From Halobacillus andaensis (GTDB taxonomy: Bacteria; Bacillota; Bacilli; Bacillales; Halobacillaceae), in contig NZ_BMEL01000004.1 of NCBI RefSeq assembly GCF_014636475.1, positions 520,451 to 584,450 on the forward strand: a stretch of DNA of 64,000 nucleotides. The letters are read 5' to 3'. Shown piece by piece: positions 36,939 through 45,704 of this stretch. How positions within the stretch are numbered: position 1 is the first letter of the stretch; each line of letters begins with the position of its first letter. Under the pieces are notes generated by a model. The model was not told the DNA's origin, searched no databases, and was given only the letters and a program-made list of their open reading frames with translations. The position numbers were made by a program, and so were the translations under genes.

Positions 36939-37430
36939 CTAGTTAATAAGAGTATGAAGTAAAGTAGTAAGCAATATGCCGGTAAGACCTCCAAAGAAAA
37001 CTTCAATTGGCTTGTGACCTAACAACTCTTTTAACTCTTCCCGCTTTTGGAATTGCTCTTTACTTGACCATTCCCGTGCTTCATTAACAAATCGGTGAAA
37101 ATCATTGAGTAAAATATTTAACATAATAGCTTGTTCACCCGTTTGACGTCTTACTCCTGTTGAATCAAACATTACAATTATAGTAAATACTGCTGCAATA
37201 GCAAATATAGACGAATTAAATCCGTGCTCTATACCAACTGCTGTAGATAATGCTGTAACAGCTGCAGAGTGACTGCTGGGCATGCCGCCAGTGCTGAAAG
37301 CTAAACCAGCATCTAGCTTTCGGGATGCGATATACTGAATGGGGATTTTAACTATTTGAGCGAATAAAATGGCGGTAATAGAGGCCCATAAAGGGAAATT
37401 TTGGAGTAAATCCATCTCTGTTTTTGACAT
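36939..37430 (-). CDS. yuiD: YuiD, divergent PAP2-family membrane protein
   Basis: Membrane protein of about 157-163 residues from the divergent PAP2 (acid phosphatase/VanZ-like) group. Conserved blocks are STGGMPSSHSAAVTALSTAVG, FDSTGVRRQTGEQA and LGHKPIEVFFGGLTGILLT, with about four helices. Substrate unknown. The ATG at 37430 touches the GAGAGG site; the in-frame ATG at 37412 matches the B. subtilis N-terminus but has a weaker site, so the start is unsettled. Convergent with yuiC. Confidence 0.86.
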   Translation of the reverse strand: MSKTEMDLLQNFPLWASITAILFAQIVKIPIQYIASRKLDAGLAFSTGGMPSSHSAAVTALSTAVGIEHGFNSSIFAIAAVFTIIVMFDSTGVRRQTGEQAIMLNILLNDFHRFVNEAREWSSKEQFQKREELKELLGHKPIEVFFGGLTGILLTTLLHTLIN

Positions 37431-37559
37431 CCTCTCTCATTATGTACTAAATAAAAATTGGTAGTATTATGATTGTAGCACACAACTAAAATAATTGTCC
37501 TCCACGTTCATAGGAAGAAATGAAATATTTTAGTATACTGAATGTGGGAGGGGATATAG

Positions 37560-39041
37560 ATGTTTACGATCCATACATCGTTAATGGAGGAAAAAGAAAC
37601 CTTAGTCGTAGGTTTATTTCATAATGATACACCGTCTGAAAACTACAAAAAACTAAATGAGCGTTTGGATGGGGCGTTAGATCACTACATAGAGAATGGC
37701 GATCTTACAGGAGAATATAAAAGAGTAGAAAAGGTGTTACCCCCAAAGGATAGTGGAGTGAAAAGGATCTATTTTTTAGGGTTAGGGAAGGCCTCTGCTT
37801 TAAATAGGGATAGGTATCGGAAAGCCTTTGGAACGTTATTTAAAAAAATTCAACAGGATAAGATTAGTGAGGTATCTATATTATTAGATAGTGTAAGTCA
37901 CCCTTCTTTAAGGGAGGAGGAATGTGCCTCTCTTATTGCTGAAACCATGGGCATGGCTACTTACCAATTATCCCATTTTAAAACAACCCAGCAAAAAGAG
38001 TTACCTTTTTTAAGTCGTTTATCACTGATCACAGATACATCCTCTAATTCATTGCTTTACTCACTGGCTACTGGCTATGCATTAAGTAAAGGAGTAAACA
38101 CAGCTAGGCATCTTATTCATTCACCAGCTAATTTGTTAACTTCTACAGCTATGGCAGAATTTGCCCGAGAATTAGCATTAATGCACGATTTCTCAGTGGA
38201 TATTCTTGAAAAAGAAGATATTGAACGGTTAGGTATGGGGGCTCTTCTAGCTGTAAATCAAGGCTCCTCAGAACCGCCTGCCTTGATTGTTATTAAGTAT
38301 CAAGGATTAGAAGAGTGGAAAAACGTGACGGCTTTTATTGGAAAAGGGATTACCTATGATACGGGTGGTTATTCCATTAAATCAAAAACGGGTATGCCTG
38401 GAATGAAAGGTGACATGGGTGGAGCAGCTGCTGTTTTAGGGGCCATGGAAACCATCGGACGAATAAAGCCGAAATGTAATATTCTCGCTGTTATTCCTTC
38501 TACAGACAACATGATTTCAGGGGAGGCTTTCAAGCCTGATGATGTAATTACCTCTATGAGCGGTAGAACGATCGAAGTGTTAAATACGGACGCTGAAGGA
38601 CGCCTTGCGTTAGCTGATGGTATTACGTATGCCAAGCAGCAAAAGGTCGATCGTATCATTGATGTAGCTACACTCACAGGAGGTGTGGTTACAGCACTAG
38701 GATCATGGATGACGGGAGCGATGACCAACGATCAAATGTTATATGAAAAGGTTCGTAAAATGGCAGAGCTAATGGGCGAACCTGTCTGGCAGTTGCCCTA
38801 TAATGAAGATTATCGGACTCAAGTTAAGAAAAGCGATGTAGCCGACCTTAACAATTCACCTACGAGAAAAGCGCACCCTATTATGGCAGGGGCCTTCATT
38901 GGTGAATTTGCGGAGGATACGCCATGGGTTCATTTAGATATTGCGGGCACTTCAATCGCTGAATCTGCTTACGAACTGGGGCCTAAAGGTCCTACTGGTG
39001 TGATGGTGAGGACTCTAGCTGGCTTTGCCATGGAATCATAA
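37560..39041 (+). CDS. pepA: PepA, M17 leucyl aminopeptidase
   Basis: Cytosolic manganese/zinc aminopeptidase of 493 residues that forms hexamers in the family. The metal and catalytic motifs are GKGITYDTGGYSIKSK, GDMGGAAAVLGAM and NTDAEGRLALADGITYA; all Asp, Lys, Glu and Arg positions expected for M17 are there. A GGGAGGGG site precedes the ATG. It stands as a single gene, upstream of a MITE-like repeat. Promoter -10 TATACT lies at 37534. Confidence 0.94.
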   Translation: MFTIHTSLMEEKETLVVGLFHNDTPSENYKKLNERLDGALDHYIENGDLTGEYKRVEKVLPPKDSGVKRIYFLGLGKASALNRDRYRKAFGTLFKKIQQDKISEVSILLDSVSHPSLREEECASLIAETMGMATYQLSHFKTTQQKELPFLSRLSLITDTSSNSLLYSLATGYALSKGVNTARHLIHSPANLLTSTAMAEFARELALMHDFSVDILEKEDIERLGMGALLAVNQGSSEPPALIVIKYQGLEEWKNVTAFIGKGITYDTGGYSIKSKTGMPGMKGDMGGAAAVLGAMETIGRIKPKCNILAVIPSTDNMISGEAFKPDDVITSMSGRTIEVLNTDAEGRLALADGITYAKQQKVDRIIDVATLTGGVVTALGSWMTGAMTNDQMLYEKVRKMAELMGEPVWQLPYNEDYRTQVKKSDVADLNNSPTRKAHPIMAGAFIGEFAEDTPWVHLDIAGTSIAESAYELGPKGPTGVMVRTLAGFAMES

Positions 39042-39048
39042 AAGAATG

Positions 39049-39265
39049 GGGCTGTCCCAAAAGCCTTTTTAAATCACCTTCTGAGGATGGTGATAGATGG
39101 AATTGCTACAATAAAAGCAGGCTGAAGAGTTACTCATAAAAAATAGCTCCTCTTTCATTTTATGATGGTTTAGTTGCTTACATTATAACGAGTGGAGCGA
39201 TTTTTTTGTACATGAAAAGAGGGCTGCCCCAAAAAGTCTATTTTTTTAGACTTTTGGGACAGCCC
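39049..39265. repeat. MITE-like element with 15-base terminal inverted repeats
   Basis: GGGCTGTCCCAAAAG at 39049-39063 and its exact complement at 39251-39265 bound a 217-base segment without a transposase. An inner copy GGGCTGCCCC at 39221 makes a hairpin with the right end, which also provides a minus-strand terminator for deoD. A 22-codon minus-strand frame with an AGAGGAG site lies inside but resembles nothing known. No target duplication is evident. Confidence 0.6.
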
Positions 39266-39271
39266 TGTATT

Positions 39272-39982
39272 TTAATCTTGAATCGCAGCTTCTAAAGCAA
39301 CTTCAATCATTTCGTTAAAAGTCGTTTGACGCTCTTCAGAAGAAGTTTCTTCTCCTGTAAGGATGTGGTCGCTTACCGTTAGAACGGATAGTGCTTCACG
39401 GCCATATTTGGCAGCTAAAGTGTAAAGTGCAGTGGTTTCCATCTCAACCGCCAGGACATTGTATTTAGCTAACAAATTGAAGAGGTCCATGGCATTGTCT
39501 CTGTAAAAGCTGTCGCTTGTAAAAACGTTACCTACGCGAAGCTTTAATCCTTTTTGAACACCAGCCTCATAAGCGTTTTTCAATAAATTAAAGTCAGCTG
39601 TAGGGGCAAAATCAATTCCATCAAATACCATGCGGTTCATTTGGGAGTCCGTCGTTGATGTAGAGGCAAGAATAACGTCACGAACTTTAACGTCTTTTTG
39701 GAGTGCTCCACATGTTCCAACGCGAATCAGTTTTTTAACATCGTAACTTTCCATCAATTCGTTTATATAAATGGAAATAGAAGGTACACCCATTCCTGTG
39801 CCTTGCACGGAAATACGTTCCCCTTTATAAGTACCAGTGTATCCATACATTCCGCGGACTTCATTATAGCAAGTTGCGTCTTCTAAGAAATTTTCAGCGA
39901 TATATTTCGCTCGCAGCGGGTCTCCGGGTAATAAAATTTTATCAGCAATATCTCCAGGTTTTGCACCAATATGTACACTCAT
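39272..39982 (-). CDS. deoD: DeoD, purine nucleoside phosphorylase
   Basis: Hexameric (trimer-of-dimers) type phosphorylase of 236 residues that splits purine nucleosides with phosphate for salvage. Typical motifs are [20 protein letters not shown] at the start, [24 protein letters not shown] and the catalytic region [20 protein letters not shown] precedes the ATG. Its terminator is the hairpin at the right end of the repeat at 39049-39265. Confidence 0.96.
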   Translation of the reverse strand: MSVHIGAKPGDIADKILLPGDPLRAKYIAENFLEDATCYNEVRGMYGYTGTYKGERISVQGTGMGVPSISIYINELMESYDVKKLIRVGTCGALQKDVKVRDVILASTSTTDSQMNRMVFDGIDFAPTADFNLLKNAYEAGVQKGLKLRVGNVFTSDSFYRDNAMDLFNLLAKYNVLAVEMETTALYTLAAKYGREALSVLTVSDHILTGEETSSEERQTTFNEMIEVALEAAIQD

Positions 39983-40150
39983 TGGTCAGACCTCCTTCTC
40001 GTTCTTTAACACTTTTAAAATTACCATAATCAATTAGATAAAACAAATAAAGAAGTGGAATGGCAAATAGTCAACTGGTAGAATAAACTTAATTAAATGA
40101 AAACGATGTCAGAATTACGAGTACTGAAAATAAAACGAATGATCAAAAAA

Positions 40151-40195
40151 TGACTGCTTCTATGAGAAAGTTACCTTCACGATGGTAAGTAGTCA
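40151..40195 (+). promoter_or_regulatory. Bulged stem-loop in the khtT leader
   Basis: TGACTGCTT at 40151-40159 pairs with AAGTAGTCA at 40187-40195. An inner TTACC pairs with GGTA after an 11-base bulge. It lies 27 bases before the khtT start. The rest of the 240-base gap after deoD shows nothing that I recognise. Confidence 0.35.
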
Positions 40196-40221
40196 GCAGA
40201 TTGGTTTGAAAGGATGACGAC

Positions 40222-40710
40222 ATGAATATTTCTATTTCTCAACTTCCCGGAATTGGACAAAAAATATCTCTAAAAACAGCAGAGGATAGTATGCTTGTTT
40301 TGATCGTACATCATACTGGAAAGCGGGAATTGTACTTCTTTGATGATTCAGAAAGTGAAGAAGCTGATTTCGCTATGGATTTAACCTCAGATGAAACACG
40401 AGAACTTGGGGCTCAATTATTAGGGGCAACTTATCAGCCGGTGAATGCTGATCAATTGAAAATGTTTAAAAATCAAATTGTGATTGATTGGATTGAATTA
40501 AAACCGAATTCACCGATTGTTTATAAAACAATTGAAGAATCTGAAGTGCGTAACTTAACAGGTGTCACTATTATTGGAATAGTAAAAGGCGACGAGACGA
40601 TTGCTATTCCAGAAGCTGATACTAAATTACAGCCTGGTGACGTTATTATGTCCATAGGGAAACAAGATCAGATTGACAGCATGACAGCCTTATGCAATGG
40701 AGGGGAATGA
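40222..40710 (+). CDS. khtT: KhtT-like regulatory subunit of K+/H+ antiporter
   Basis: Cytosolic protein of 162 residues with an N-terminal domain and a C-terminal RCK_C (TrkA_C) domain (VRNLTGVTIIGIVKGDETI, LQPGDVIMSIGK). In B. subtilis KhtT gates the antiporter KhtU and its RCK_C domain binds c-di-AMP. It lies just ahead of the antiporter gene, so the pair is one unit. The khtS gene seen in B. subtilis is not present. Confidence 0.88.
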   Translation: MNISISQLPGIGQKISLKTAEDSMLVLIVHHTGKRELYFFDDSESEEADFAMDLTSDETRELGAQLLGATYQPVNADQLKMFKNQIVIDWIELKPNSPIVYKTIEESEVRNLTGVTIIGIVKGDETIAIPEADTKLQPGDVIMSIGKQDQIDSMTALCNGGE

Positions 40711-40716
40711 TCGAAC

Positions 40717-41895
40717 TTGCATACAGATTTTCCAGAGTTACTAGGTGCGGGGCTCATTTTGCTATTTATTTTTTATCTAGGGTTTTTGAGCCTGAAAATA
40801 AAAATACCGAATGTTATTCTTTATATTTTGTTAGGTATAATACTTGCAGATGCATTAGCTGATAATGAAATTTTGCACTTTGCCAGCGAAGTAGGCATTG
40901 TACTGTTATTCTTTTTGCTCGGTTTAGAATTTAACGTAAAACGGCTTGGAGGAATTGCGAAGAAAGTTTGGCCTTCAGGTTTATTGGACGTTTTTTTAAG
41001 CTTAGGTGTCACGACAGTAATCGCTTTGTTATTTAATTTAGATTTGTTTTCCAGCTTTCTTGTCGGAGGGATTGCTTATGCGACGAGTTCTTCGATAACG
41101 GCTAAGCTTTTGGATGATCGAGGGCGCATGGCGAATACGGAAACTGAATTTATTCTTGCTATTTTAATATTTGAAGATCTCGTCGCTCCTATTGTTGTAG
41201 CTATCCTTTTTGGCATAAGTTCTGGAGAAAGTTTCACTAGCATTACTTTTTTTGCTTTAGTCGGTAAAATCTTCGGGCTGACTTTACTAGCCATTATTTT
41301 AGGTAAAACTGTATTTAAGAAATTTGAGCGATTCCTTGACCGCATTTCTGATGAGGATTTCAAAATTTCACTGCTTATAGGCATTGCATTAGCTTATGGA
41401 GGTCTTGCTCTTTTCCTCGGACTCTCAGAAGTATTAGGTGCTTTTTTAGCTGGGATGATGCTTGCTGAAATAGGAAAAATTGAAAAAGTCGAACAAACGG
41501 TGTTCCCTGTGAGAGACTTAATGCTCCCTACTTTTTTTGTTTATTTTGGGACAACTATAGAACTGGGCGATGGCGTTCCTATGGCTATGTTGTTAGTTTC
41601 AGTTATTATTTGGTCGATTCTAGCGAAGTTAATCTTAGGAGTAGTCGGAGGTCCGCTTTACGGCTTATCTAAGCGTTCTTCATTACGCGCAGGTTTATCC
41701 TTATGTGCTAGAGGGGAATTCTCAGTGGTCATAGCAAGTGTAGCTACAGGAACCTTGAAAGCCTTTAGTGGACTTTATATTCTCATTGCAGCTTTTATTG
41801 GAATGGTATTGTTTGAGAAAGCCCCCAAAATAACAACGAAAATTTATGGGAAGCCTGTGAAGAAAAAAAAGAGTCTCCGGGTACCTGGAGATTAA
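40717..41895 (+). CDS. khtU: KhtU-like CPA2 K+/H+ antiporter
   Basis: Membrane antiporter of 392 residues with about twelve helices, of the CPA2/KefB family. Characteristic segments are FFLLGLEFNVKRL, YATSSSITAKLL and ARGEFSVVIASVA. It lacks the C-terminal TrkA domains of KefB; control comes from KhtT in trans. It starts at TTG, 11 bases after GGAGGGG, six bases beyond the khtT stop. Potassium or proton exchange under c-di-AMP control suits a salt-adapted cell. Confidence 0.88.
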   Translation: MHTDFPELLGAGLILLFIFYLGFLSLKIKIPNVILYILLGIILADALADNEILHFASEVGIVLLFFLLGLEFNVKRLGGIAKKVWPSGLLDVFLSLGVTTVIALLFNLDLFSSFLVGGIAYATSSSITAKLLDDRGRMANTETEFILAILIFEDLVAPIVVAILFGISSGESFTSITFFALVGKIFGLTLLAIILGKTVFKKFERFLDRISDEDFKISLLIGIALAYGGLALFLGLSEVLGAFLAGMMLAEIGKIEKVEQTVFPVRDLMLPTFFVYFGTTIELGDGVPMAMLLVSVIIWSILAKLILGVVGGPLYGLSKRSSLRAGLSLCARGEFSVVIASVATGTLKAFSGLYILIAAFIGMVLFEKAPKITTKIYGKPVKKKKSLRVPGD

Positions 41896-41933
41896 CAAGA
41901 AAAATACCCCTAAAAAAAGAAGAGAAGGGTTGG

Positions 41934-41992
41934 GGAGACTTTGCCGTCATGCCTCTTGGAATGCGACTCTTTTTCCTGCCCCTTTCTCCACA
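41934..41992 (-). repeat. Dispersed repeat, copy B
   Basis: On the minus strand it reads TGTGGAGAAAGGGGCAGG and continues through GGCATGACGGCAAAGTCTCC. It aligns with copy A at 28256-28313 across about 58 bases, with around a dozen differences. It lies between the ends of khtU and kapB. Confidence 0.75.
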
Positions 41993-42022
41993 CAAAAGTA
42001 ATAAAACCATGGATCACAACCT

Positions 42023-42406
42023 TTATTTGAAATATTGTTTCTCTAAACTTTCTACTTGATCTAACGCCAGTTTATTAAATTCTGTTTCACGACGATTTAA
42101 CTTTTCTTTTAATTGGTCTACTGCTTTCTTTAAGGACTCGGTATACTCTGGAACAGGCTGACCGCCAAGCGGTTCCACTGCTTTTTTATGAATGTTCGCT
42201 TTTTCTAAATAACTTAACGCTTTTCTTTGATGAAAAAAGACCTCATCTGTCTGTCCTGGATTGTGCAGGTCTCCTTGCATAGGATGCTTATCAACTGCTA
42301 AGATTTTGACTAAATAAGCATGAGGGCGTTCTTCTATATACTCTCCTATATAGATGCCGGTTTTATAATGTGCTTTTACTGTATCACCTGGTTGTAAATG
42401 AGTCAT
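42023..42406 (-). CDS. kapB: KapB, kinase-associated protein B
   Basis: Protein of 127 residues matching KapB: LQPGDTVKAHYKTGIYIGE, then HAYLVKILAVDKHPMQGDLH and PVPEYTESLKKAV. In B. subtilis KapB is needed for activity of the sporulation kinase KinB. No kinB is present here, so either kinB lies elsewhere or KapB has another partner. The ATG at 42406 lies 8 bases from AAAGGAGG; the frame beyond that start to 42472 is not used. Confidence 0.86.
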   Translation of the reverse strand: MTHLQPGDTVKAHYKTGIYIGEYIEERPHAYLVKILAVDKHPMQGDLHNPGQTDEVFFHQRKALSYLEKANIHKKAVEPLGGQPVPEYTESLKKAVDQLKEKLNRRETEFNKLALDQVESLEKQYFK

Positions 42407-42523
42407 AAGATATTTCCTCCTTTTCGCTATTGTAACAGAGAGCGGTATTTGTGATAAAATAGTGAAATCCATTCTCTCTTATAGTAAATCTGTTATAATA
42501 ATGATCGAAAGGTAGTGGTTGTT

Positions 42524-42712
42524 ATGATGGAATTTTTATATTTTCCAACTGATAAATCAGAGTACATACCAGCTGTCCTTATGTTAGCAGTTTTTATTCT
42601 CTTGGCAGGCATAACGATGTACTTTATTATTAAAGCTTCACGTAAAGAAGAGAAGAAGACGGAAAATTTCTCTGCTTCTCAGACAGAACATCCTACAAAG
42701 CATCATCATTAA
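42524..42712 (+). CDS. Small single-span membrane protein, unknown
   Basis: Protein of about 62 residues with one central helix (YIPAVLMLAVFILLAGITMYF) and a charged tail ending in His residues. AAAGGTAG precedes ATGs at 42524 and 42527. It is divergent from kapB with a short gap and is followed by a terminator-like hairpin at 42711-42754. I do not recognise the family. A consensus -10 TATAAT lies at 42494. Confidence 0.6.
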   Translation: MMEFLYFPTDKSEYIPAVLMLAVFILLAGITMYFIIKASRKEEKKTENFSASQTEHPTKHHH

Positions 42713-42754
42713 ACAAGACCAGGATAAGATTTGTCCAAGTCTTGTTTTTTTTGT
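42711..42754 (+). terminator. Terminator of the small membrane gene
   Basis: AACAAGAC and GTCTTGTT form the outer stem, followed by a T run; the stem begins at the stop codon. Confidence 0.75.
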
Positions 42755-42817
42755 TATAAAGTTTATCGGTTATGGAAAAACTAACCACTATATTGTCTGT
42801 TGAAAGGACGTTTTATC

Positions 42818-43381
42818 ATGAAACAGTGGTTAGGAATGGTAAGCTTACTTTTATTAATTGCATGTAATGATAATAGCCGTTCTCCCCTTGAAACACCAAT
42901 TTATAATCAAGAGGGTGATCGAATTGGGAGTGCTACATTTAGAGAGCAGGCTGAGGGAGTAGAGGTAAAAGTAACAGTAGAGGGTCTTGAACCCGGAGTA
43001 CATGGTATTCATGTCCATGAACGACCAGAATGTAAAGGTCCTGATTTTAAAAGTGCAGGAAATCACTTTAACCCGAAAAATGCGGATCATGGTTTAATGA
43101 ATGAAAATGGAGCTCATATAGGAGATCTCCCTAATATAGAAGCTGGGGGAGATGGAACCGTGGATGTTGAACTCATGCTGCCAGAGGCTACACTTAAGGA
43201 TGGTCAAACCTCTTTGTTAAGAGATGAAGGAACTTCATTAGTGATTCATAGTGAAGCAGATGATGGAATGAGTCAGCCTGCGGGTGATTCTGGAGAGAGA
43301 GTTGCATGTGCTGAGATTACTGTGGATGCGGATGATGATGAATCAAGTGATCCTACTGAATTAAACGAAAACCAGGAATAA
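42818..43381 (+). CDS. sodC: SodC-like Cu/Zn superoxide dismutase lipoprotein
   Basis: Lipoprotein of 187 residues. The signal peptide ends in LIAC, so it is anchored outside the membrane. Copper and zinc ligands are visible: GIHVHE, GNHFNPKNADHG, AHIGDLPN and VIHSEADD. The structural Cys pair (PECKG, RVACAE) and the active-site Arg in GERVAC are also present, so an active enzyme is likely, unlike B. subtilis YojM, which is reported to lack a copper ligand. The ATG at 42818 follows GAAAGGAC. The tail is acidic. Confidence 0.88.
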   Translation: MKQWLGMVSLLLLIACNDNSRSPLETPIYNQEGDRIGSATFREQAEGVEVKVTVEGLEPGVHGIHVHERPECKGPDFKSAGNHFNPKNADHGLMNENGAHIGDLPNIEAGGDGTVDVELMLPEATLKDGQTSLLRDEGTSLVIHSEADDGMSQPAGDSGERVACAEITVDADDDESSDPTELNENQE

Positions 43382-43382
43382 A

Positions 43383-43424
43383 AACAACACCCTAGTTTAA
43401 CTACTAGGATGTTGTTTTTTGATG
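43383..43424. terminator. Bidirectional terminator between sodC and patB
   Basis: AACAAC and GTTGTT with inner CCTAGT / ACTAGG, around TTAACT, flanked by A and T tracts. Confidence 0.8.
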
Positions 43425-44585
43425 CACAGCAGTTATTATCCGGTTGACTCCTTCTTCAACAATTTCACGTGGAGCAGCTAAATTCATTCTCATGAATCCT
43501 TCACCTTCTTCACCAAAGGACACACCATCATTTAAGCCCACTTTAGCTTGCTTCTGCATAAATGATTTTAGTTCAGCTTGAGACAAGTTCATTAAACGGC
43601 AATCCATCCAAAGCAAGTAGGTTCCTTCCAGTGGTACGATTTGGATTTGATCAGAAATCCTTTGAAATTGTTCAATGGCAAAATCTCGATTTGTTTGTAT
43701 CGTTTCAACCAGTTCTTCAAGCCATTCTTCGCCATTTAAATAAGCGCTTTCCATAGCGGTAAGGCCTAGAGTGTTCAGCATAAACATACCTTGCTGATCA
43801 AATTGTTTTTTAACTTTCTTTCTCTTATCTTCACATGGCGTAACTATATAAGAAGCTTGTAAGCCAGCTAAGTTAAATGTTTTCGTTGGAGAAAAACAGG
43901 TAAGGGTTTGATTGCTTAACTCATTATTCATGGATGCCATTGGAATGTGTTTATGGTTGTCCAATATAAGGTCTGCATGAATTTCATCTGAAACAATTAA
44001 AACATTATGTTTTAAGCAGATTTCTCCCATTTTAGATAACTCATCTTTCGTCCATACTCGACCAATTGGATTGTGAGGATTACATAAGATAAACATTTTC
44101 ACATCGCCCTCAACAATTTGATGTTCAAAGTCCTCAAAGTCAATCGAATACGTCCCCTCATTATACAGGAGAGAATTAGTTACGACTTTACGCTCGTGAT
44201 CCTTTATTACACTAAAAAAGGGAGGGTAGACAGGTGTTTGGATAAGAATCCCGTCATGTGTGTTTGTTAATGATTGGACGATCATGTGAAGACTTGGAAT
44301 GACACCAGGACTGTAAGTAACCCAATCCTTTTGTATCTTCCATTGATGTCTCTTTTCAATCCAATTTGTAATGGAATGTTTAATCTCTTCGTCAGGCATG
44401 GTGTAACCAAATACGCCGTGATCTACTCTTTCTTTTAGTGAATCAATAACCGCTTGTGGAGCTTGAAAGTCCATATCAGCCACCCACATCGGTAAAATAT
44501 CTTTATCTTGATAAAGCTCTTCAGCATAGTCCCATTTTACTGAACGTGTACCCTTTCGTGGGATTACAGTAGTAAATCGGCTCAT
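43404..44585 (-). CDS. patB: PatB/MalY-family cystathionine beta-lyase (aminotransferase fold)
   Basis: PLP enzyme of 393 residues in fold-type I. The motif CNPHNPIGRVWTKDEL and the PLP Lys in SPTKTFNLAGLQ are clear. PatB of B. subtilis is a C-S lyase acting on cystathionine and cysteine conjugates. The ATG at 44585 follows GGAGGGAT by 7 bases; the longer frame to 44609 lacks a site. Upstream, 44586-44670 holds nothing that I recognise. Confidence 0.88.
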   Translation of the reverse strand: MSRFTTVIPRKGTRSVKWDYAEELYQDKDILPMWVADMDFQAPQAVIDSLKERVDHGVFGYTMPDEEIKHSITNWIEKRHQWKIQKDWVTYSPGVIPSLHMIVQSLTNTHDGILIQTPVYPPFFSVIKDHERKVVTNSLLYNEGTYSIDFEDFEHQIVEGDVKMFILCNPHNPIGRVWTKDELSKMGEICLKHNVLIVSDEIHADLILDNHKHIPMASMNNELSNQTLTCFSPTKTFNLAGLQASYIVTPCEDKRKKVKKQFDQQGMFMLNTLGLTAMESAYLNGEEWLEELVETIQTNRDFAIEQFQRISDQIQIVPLEGTYLLWMDCRLMNLSQAELKSFMQKQAKVGLNDGVSFGEEGEGFMRMNLAAPREIVEEGVNRIITAVHQKTTS

Positions 44586-44670
44586 TTCGCTATCCCTCCA
44601 TTTGTTCATTCACACTTTTCATCATAACCAAAAAAGAAAGAGGAAAACAGTAATGTGATTCTTAATTTAG

Positions 44671-44703
44671 ACAAAAAAAAGCAAAGCGATAAATCGCTTT
44701 GCT
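44671..44703 (-). terminator. Terminator of the XRE gene
   Basis: On the minus strand AGCAAAGCGA and TCGCTTTGCT around TTTA are followed by eight Ts. Confidence 0.85.
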
Positions 44704-44775
44704 ACACAGGGGGAATACGAGAAAGTCTTACGTTACTCAATATAGCCATTTTTTCATATCTTTAAACCTATTTTT

Positions 44776-45126
44776 TTATTTTTTTTCATCTTTTAAATCA
44801 TAGAGTAGATTCATAGCTTTTAATACTTCATCTTCTGAGAAGTCTTGTGCTTTTCTAAGTAAAAGTTTAGTGCGTTTGATTCCTACTTGTTGTATTAAAC
44901 GATGCAATTCCTCATCAACCTTATGTTCTTCTTCATCCTCCATCAGCTCGGAAGCTGGAATATCAAGGACAGTAGAAATCTTTAATAACGTATCAAGTTC
45001 AGGAACCCTTTGGTTTGATTCATAGGCTTCTAACGTGTGGACGCCAATTCTAGCTTTCAAAGCAAGTTCTTCTTTCGTCATTTCTTTGAGGTTGCGATAC
45101 CTTTGGATATTTTCTCCTACAGCCAT
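44776..45126 (-). CDS. XRE-family helix-turn-helix regulator
   Basis: Protein of 116 residues with an N-terminal Cro/C1-type HTH (residues 5-60: IQRYRNLKEMTKEELALKA, HTLEAYESNQRVPELDTLL) and a C-terminal charged helical region that may mediate dimerisation. It is not beside a phage or toxin gene; it stands alone between patB and yugI. Targets are unknown. A GAGGAGGGA site precedes the ATG. Confidence 0.85.
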   Translation of the reverse strand: MAVGENIQRYRNLKEMTKEELALKARIGVHTLEAYESNQRVPELDTLLKISTVLDIPASELMEDEEEHKVDEELHRLIQQVGIKRTKLLLRKAQDFSEDEVLKAMNLLYDLKDEKK

Positions 45127-45200
45127 GTTTATCCCTCCTCATCTATACCCTAAGTATAGCATGAACGCTTCTTTTAAGTTGTGGAACTTTCATGAACTCT

Positions 45201-45229
45201 TTGCTTAAACACGAAAGATATGATAAAAT
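45201..45229 (+). promoter_or_regulatory. Promoter of yugI
   Basis: TTGCTT at 45201-45206 and TAAAAT at 45224-45229 are spaced 17 bases. Confidence 0.55.
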
Positions 45230-45279
45230 CAATAATTGCGTGAAAAGAAACGAATAATTTATATCAGGAGTTGTATAGC

Positions 45280-45669
45280 ATGTCAGATAAGTTTCAAGAA
45301 GGTCAAGTTTTAGAAGGTAAAGTTACAGGAATTCAGCCATATGGAGCATTTGTTGCTTTAGATGAGCAAGTTCAAGGTCTAGTTCACATTTCAGAAGTGA
45401 CACACGGTTATGTAAAGGACATTAATGAGCATCTTACTGAAGGTGACGAAGTTCAAGTTAAAATCTTAAACATCGATGAAGAAAAGAATAAATATTCTCT
45501 TTCTATTCGTGCTACTCAGGAAGCGCCTAAACAAGAACAGCGTCGTCCTCGTAAGCCGGTAGCTGCTAAACAGCAGCAAGAAGATGCTTCTGCAGGTTTT
45601 AACACTCTTAAAGACAAACTGGAAGACTGGATCAAGCAGTCCGACGATCGCGAAAAATTCCGTAAATAA
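45280..45669 (+). CDS. yugI: YugI (general stress protein 13), S1 RNA-binding protein
   Basis: Protein of 129 residues. An N-terminal S1 domain (residues 6-75: GQVLEGKVTGIQPYGAFVAL, GLVHISEVTHGYV, VKILNIDEEKNKYSLSIR) is followed by a basic Arg/Lys/Gln linker and a short acidic helix. It probably binds RNA or ribosomes; family members are stress-induced. The ATG at 45280 lies 8 or so bases from CAGGAG; a TTG at 45271 is less likely. Confidence 0.9.
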   Translation: MSDKFQEGQVLEGKVTGIQPYGAFVALDEQVQGLVHISEVTHGYVKDINEHLTEGDEVQVKILNIDEEKNKYSLSIRATQEAPKQEQRRPRKPVAAKQQQEDASAGFNTLKDKLEDWIKQSDDREKFRK

Positions 45670-45675
45670 CAAGAA

Positions 45676-45704
45676 AACCCGGCTGAATCGCCGGGTTCTT
45701 TTTA
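45676..45704. terminator. Bidirectional terminator between yugI and yuzA
   Basis: ACCCGGC and GCCGGGT around TGAATC, with A and T tracts on either side. Confidence 0.85.

Noticed and set aside
39142-39174. Minus-strand mini-ORF in the MITE-like element as a real gene
   Set aside because: Only about 22 codons, within a repeat, and without similarity to any known peptide; mentioned only as part of the element.
44776-45126. XRE regulator as part of a prophage or defence island
   Set aside because: No phage, nuclease, toxin or integrase genes nearby; both flanks are core Bacillus genes.
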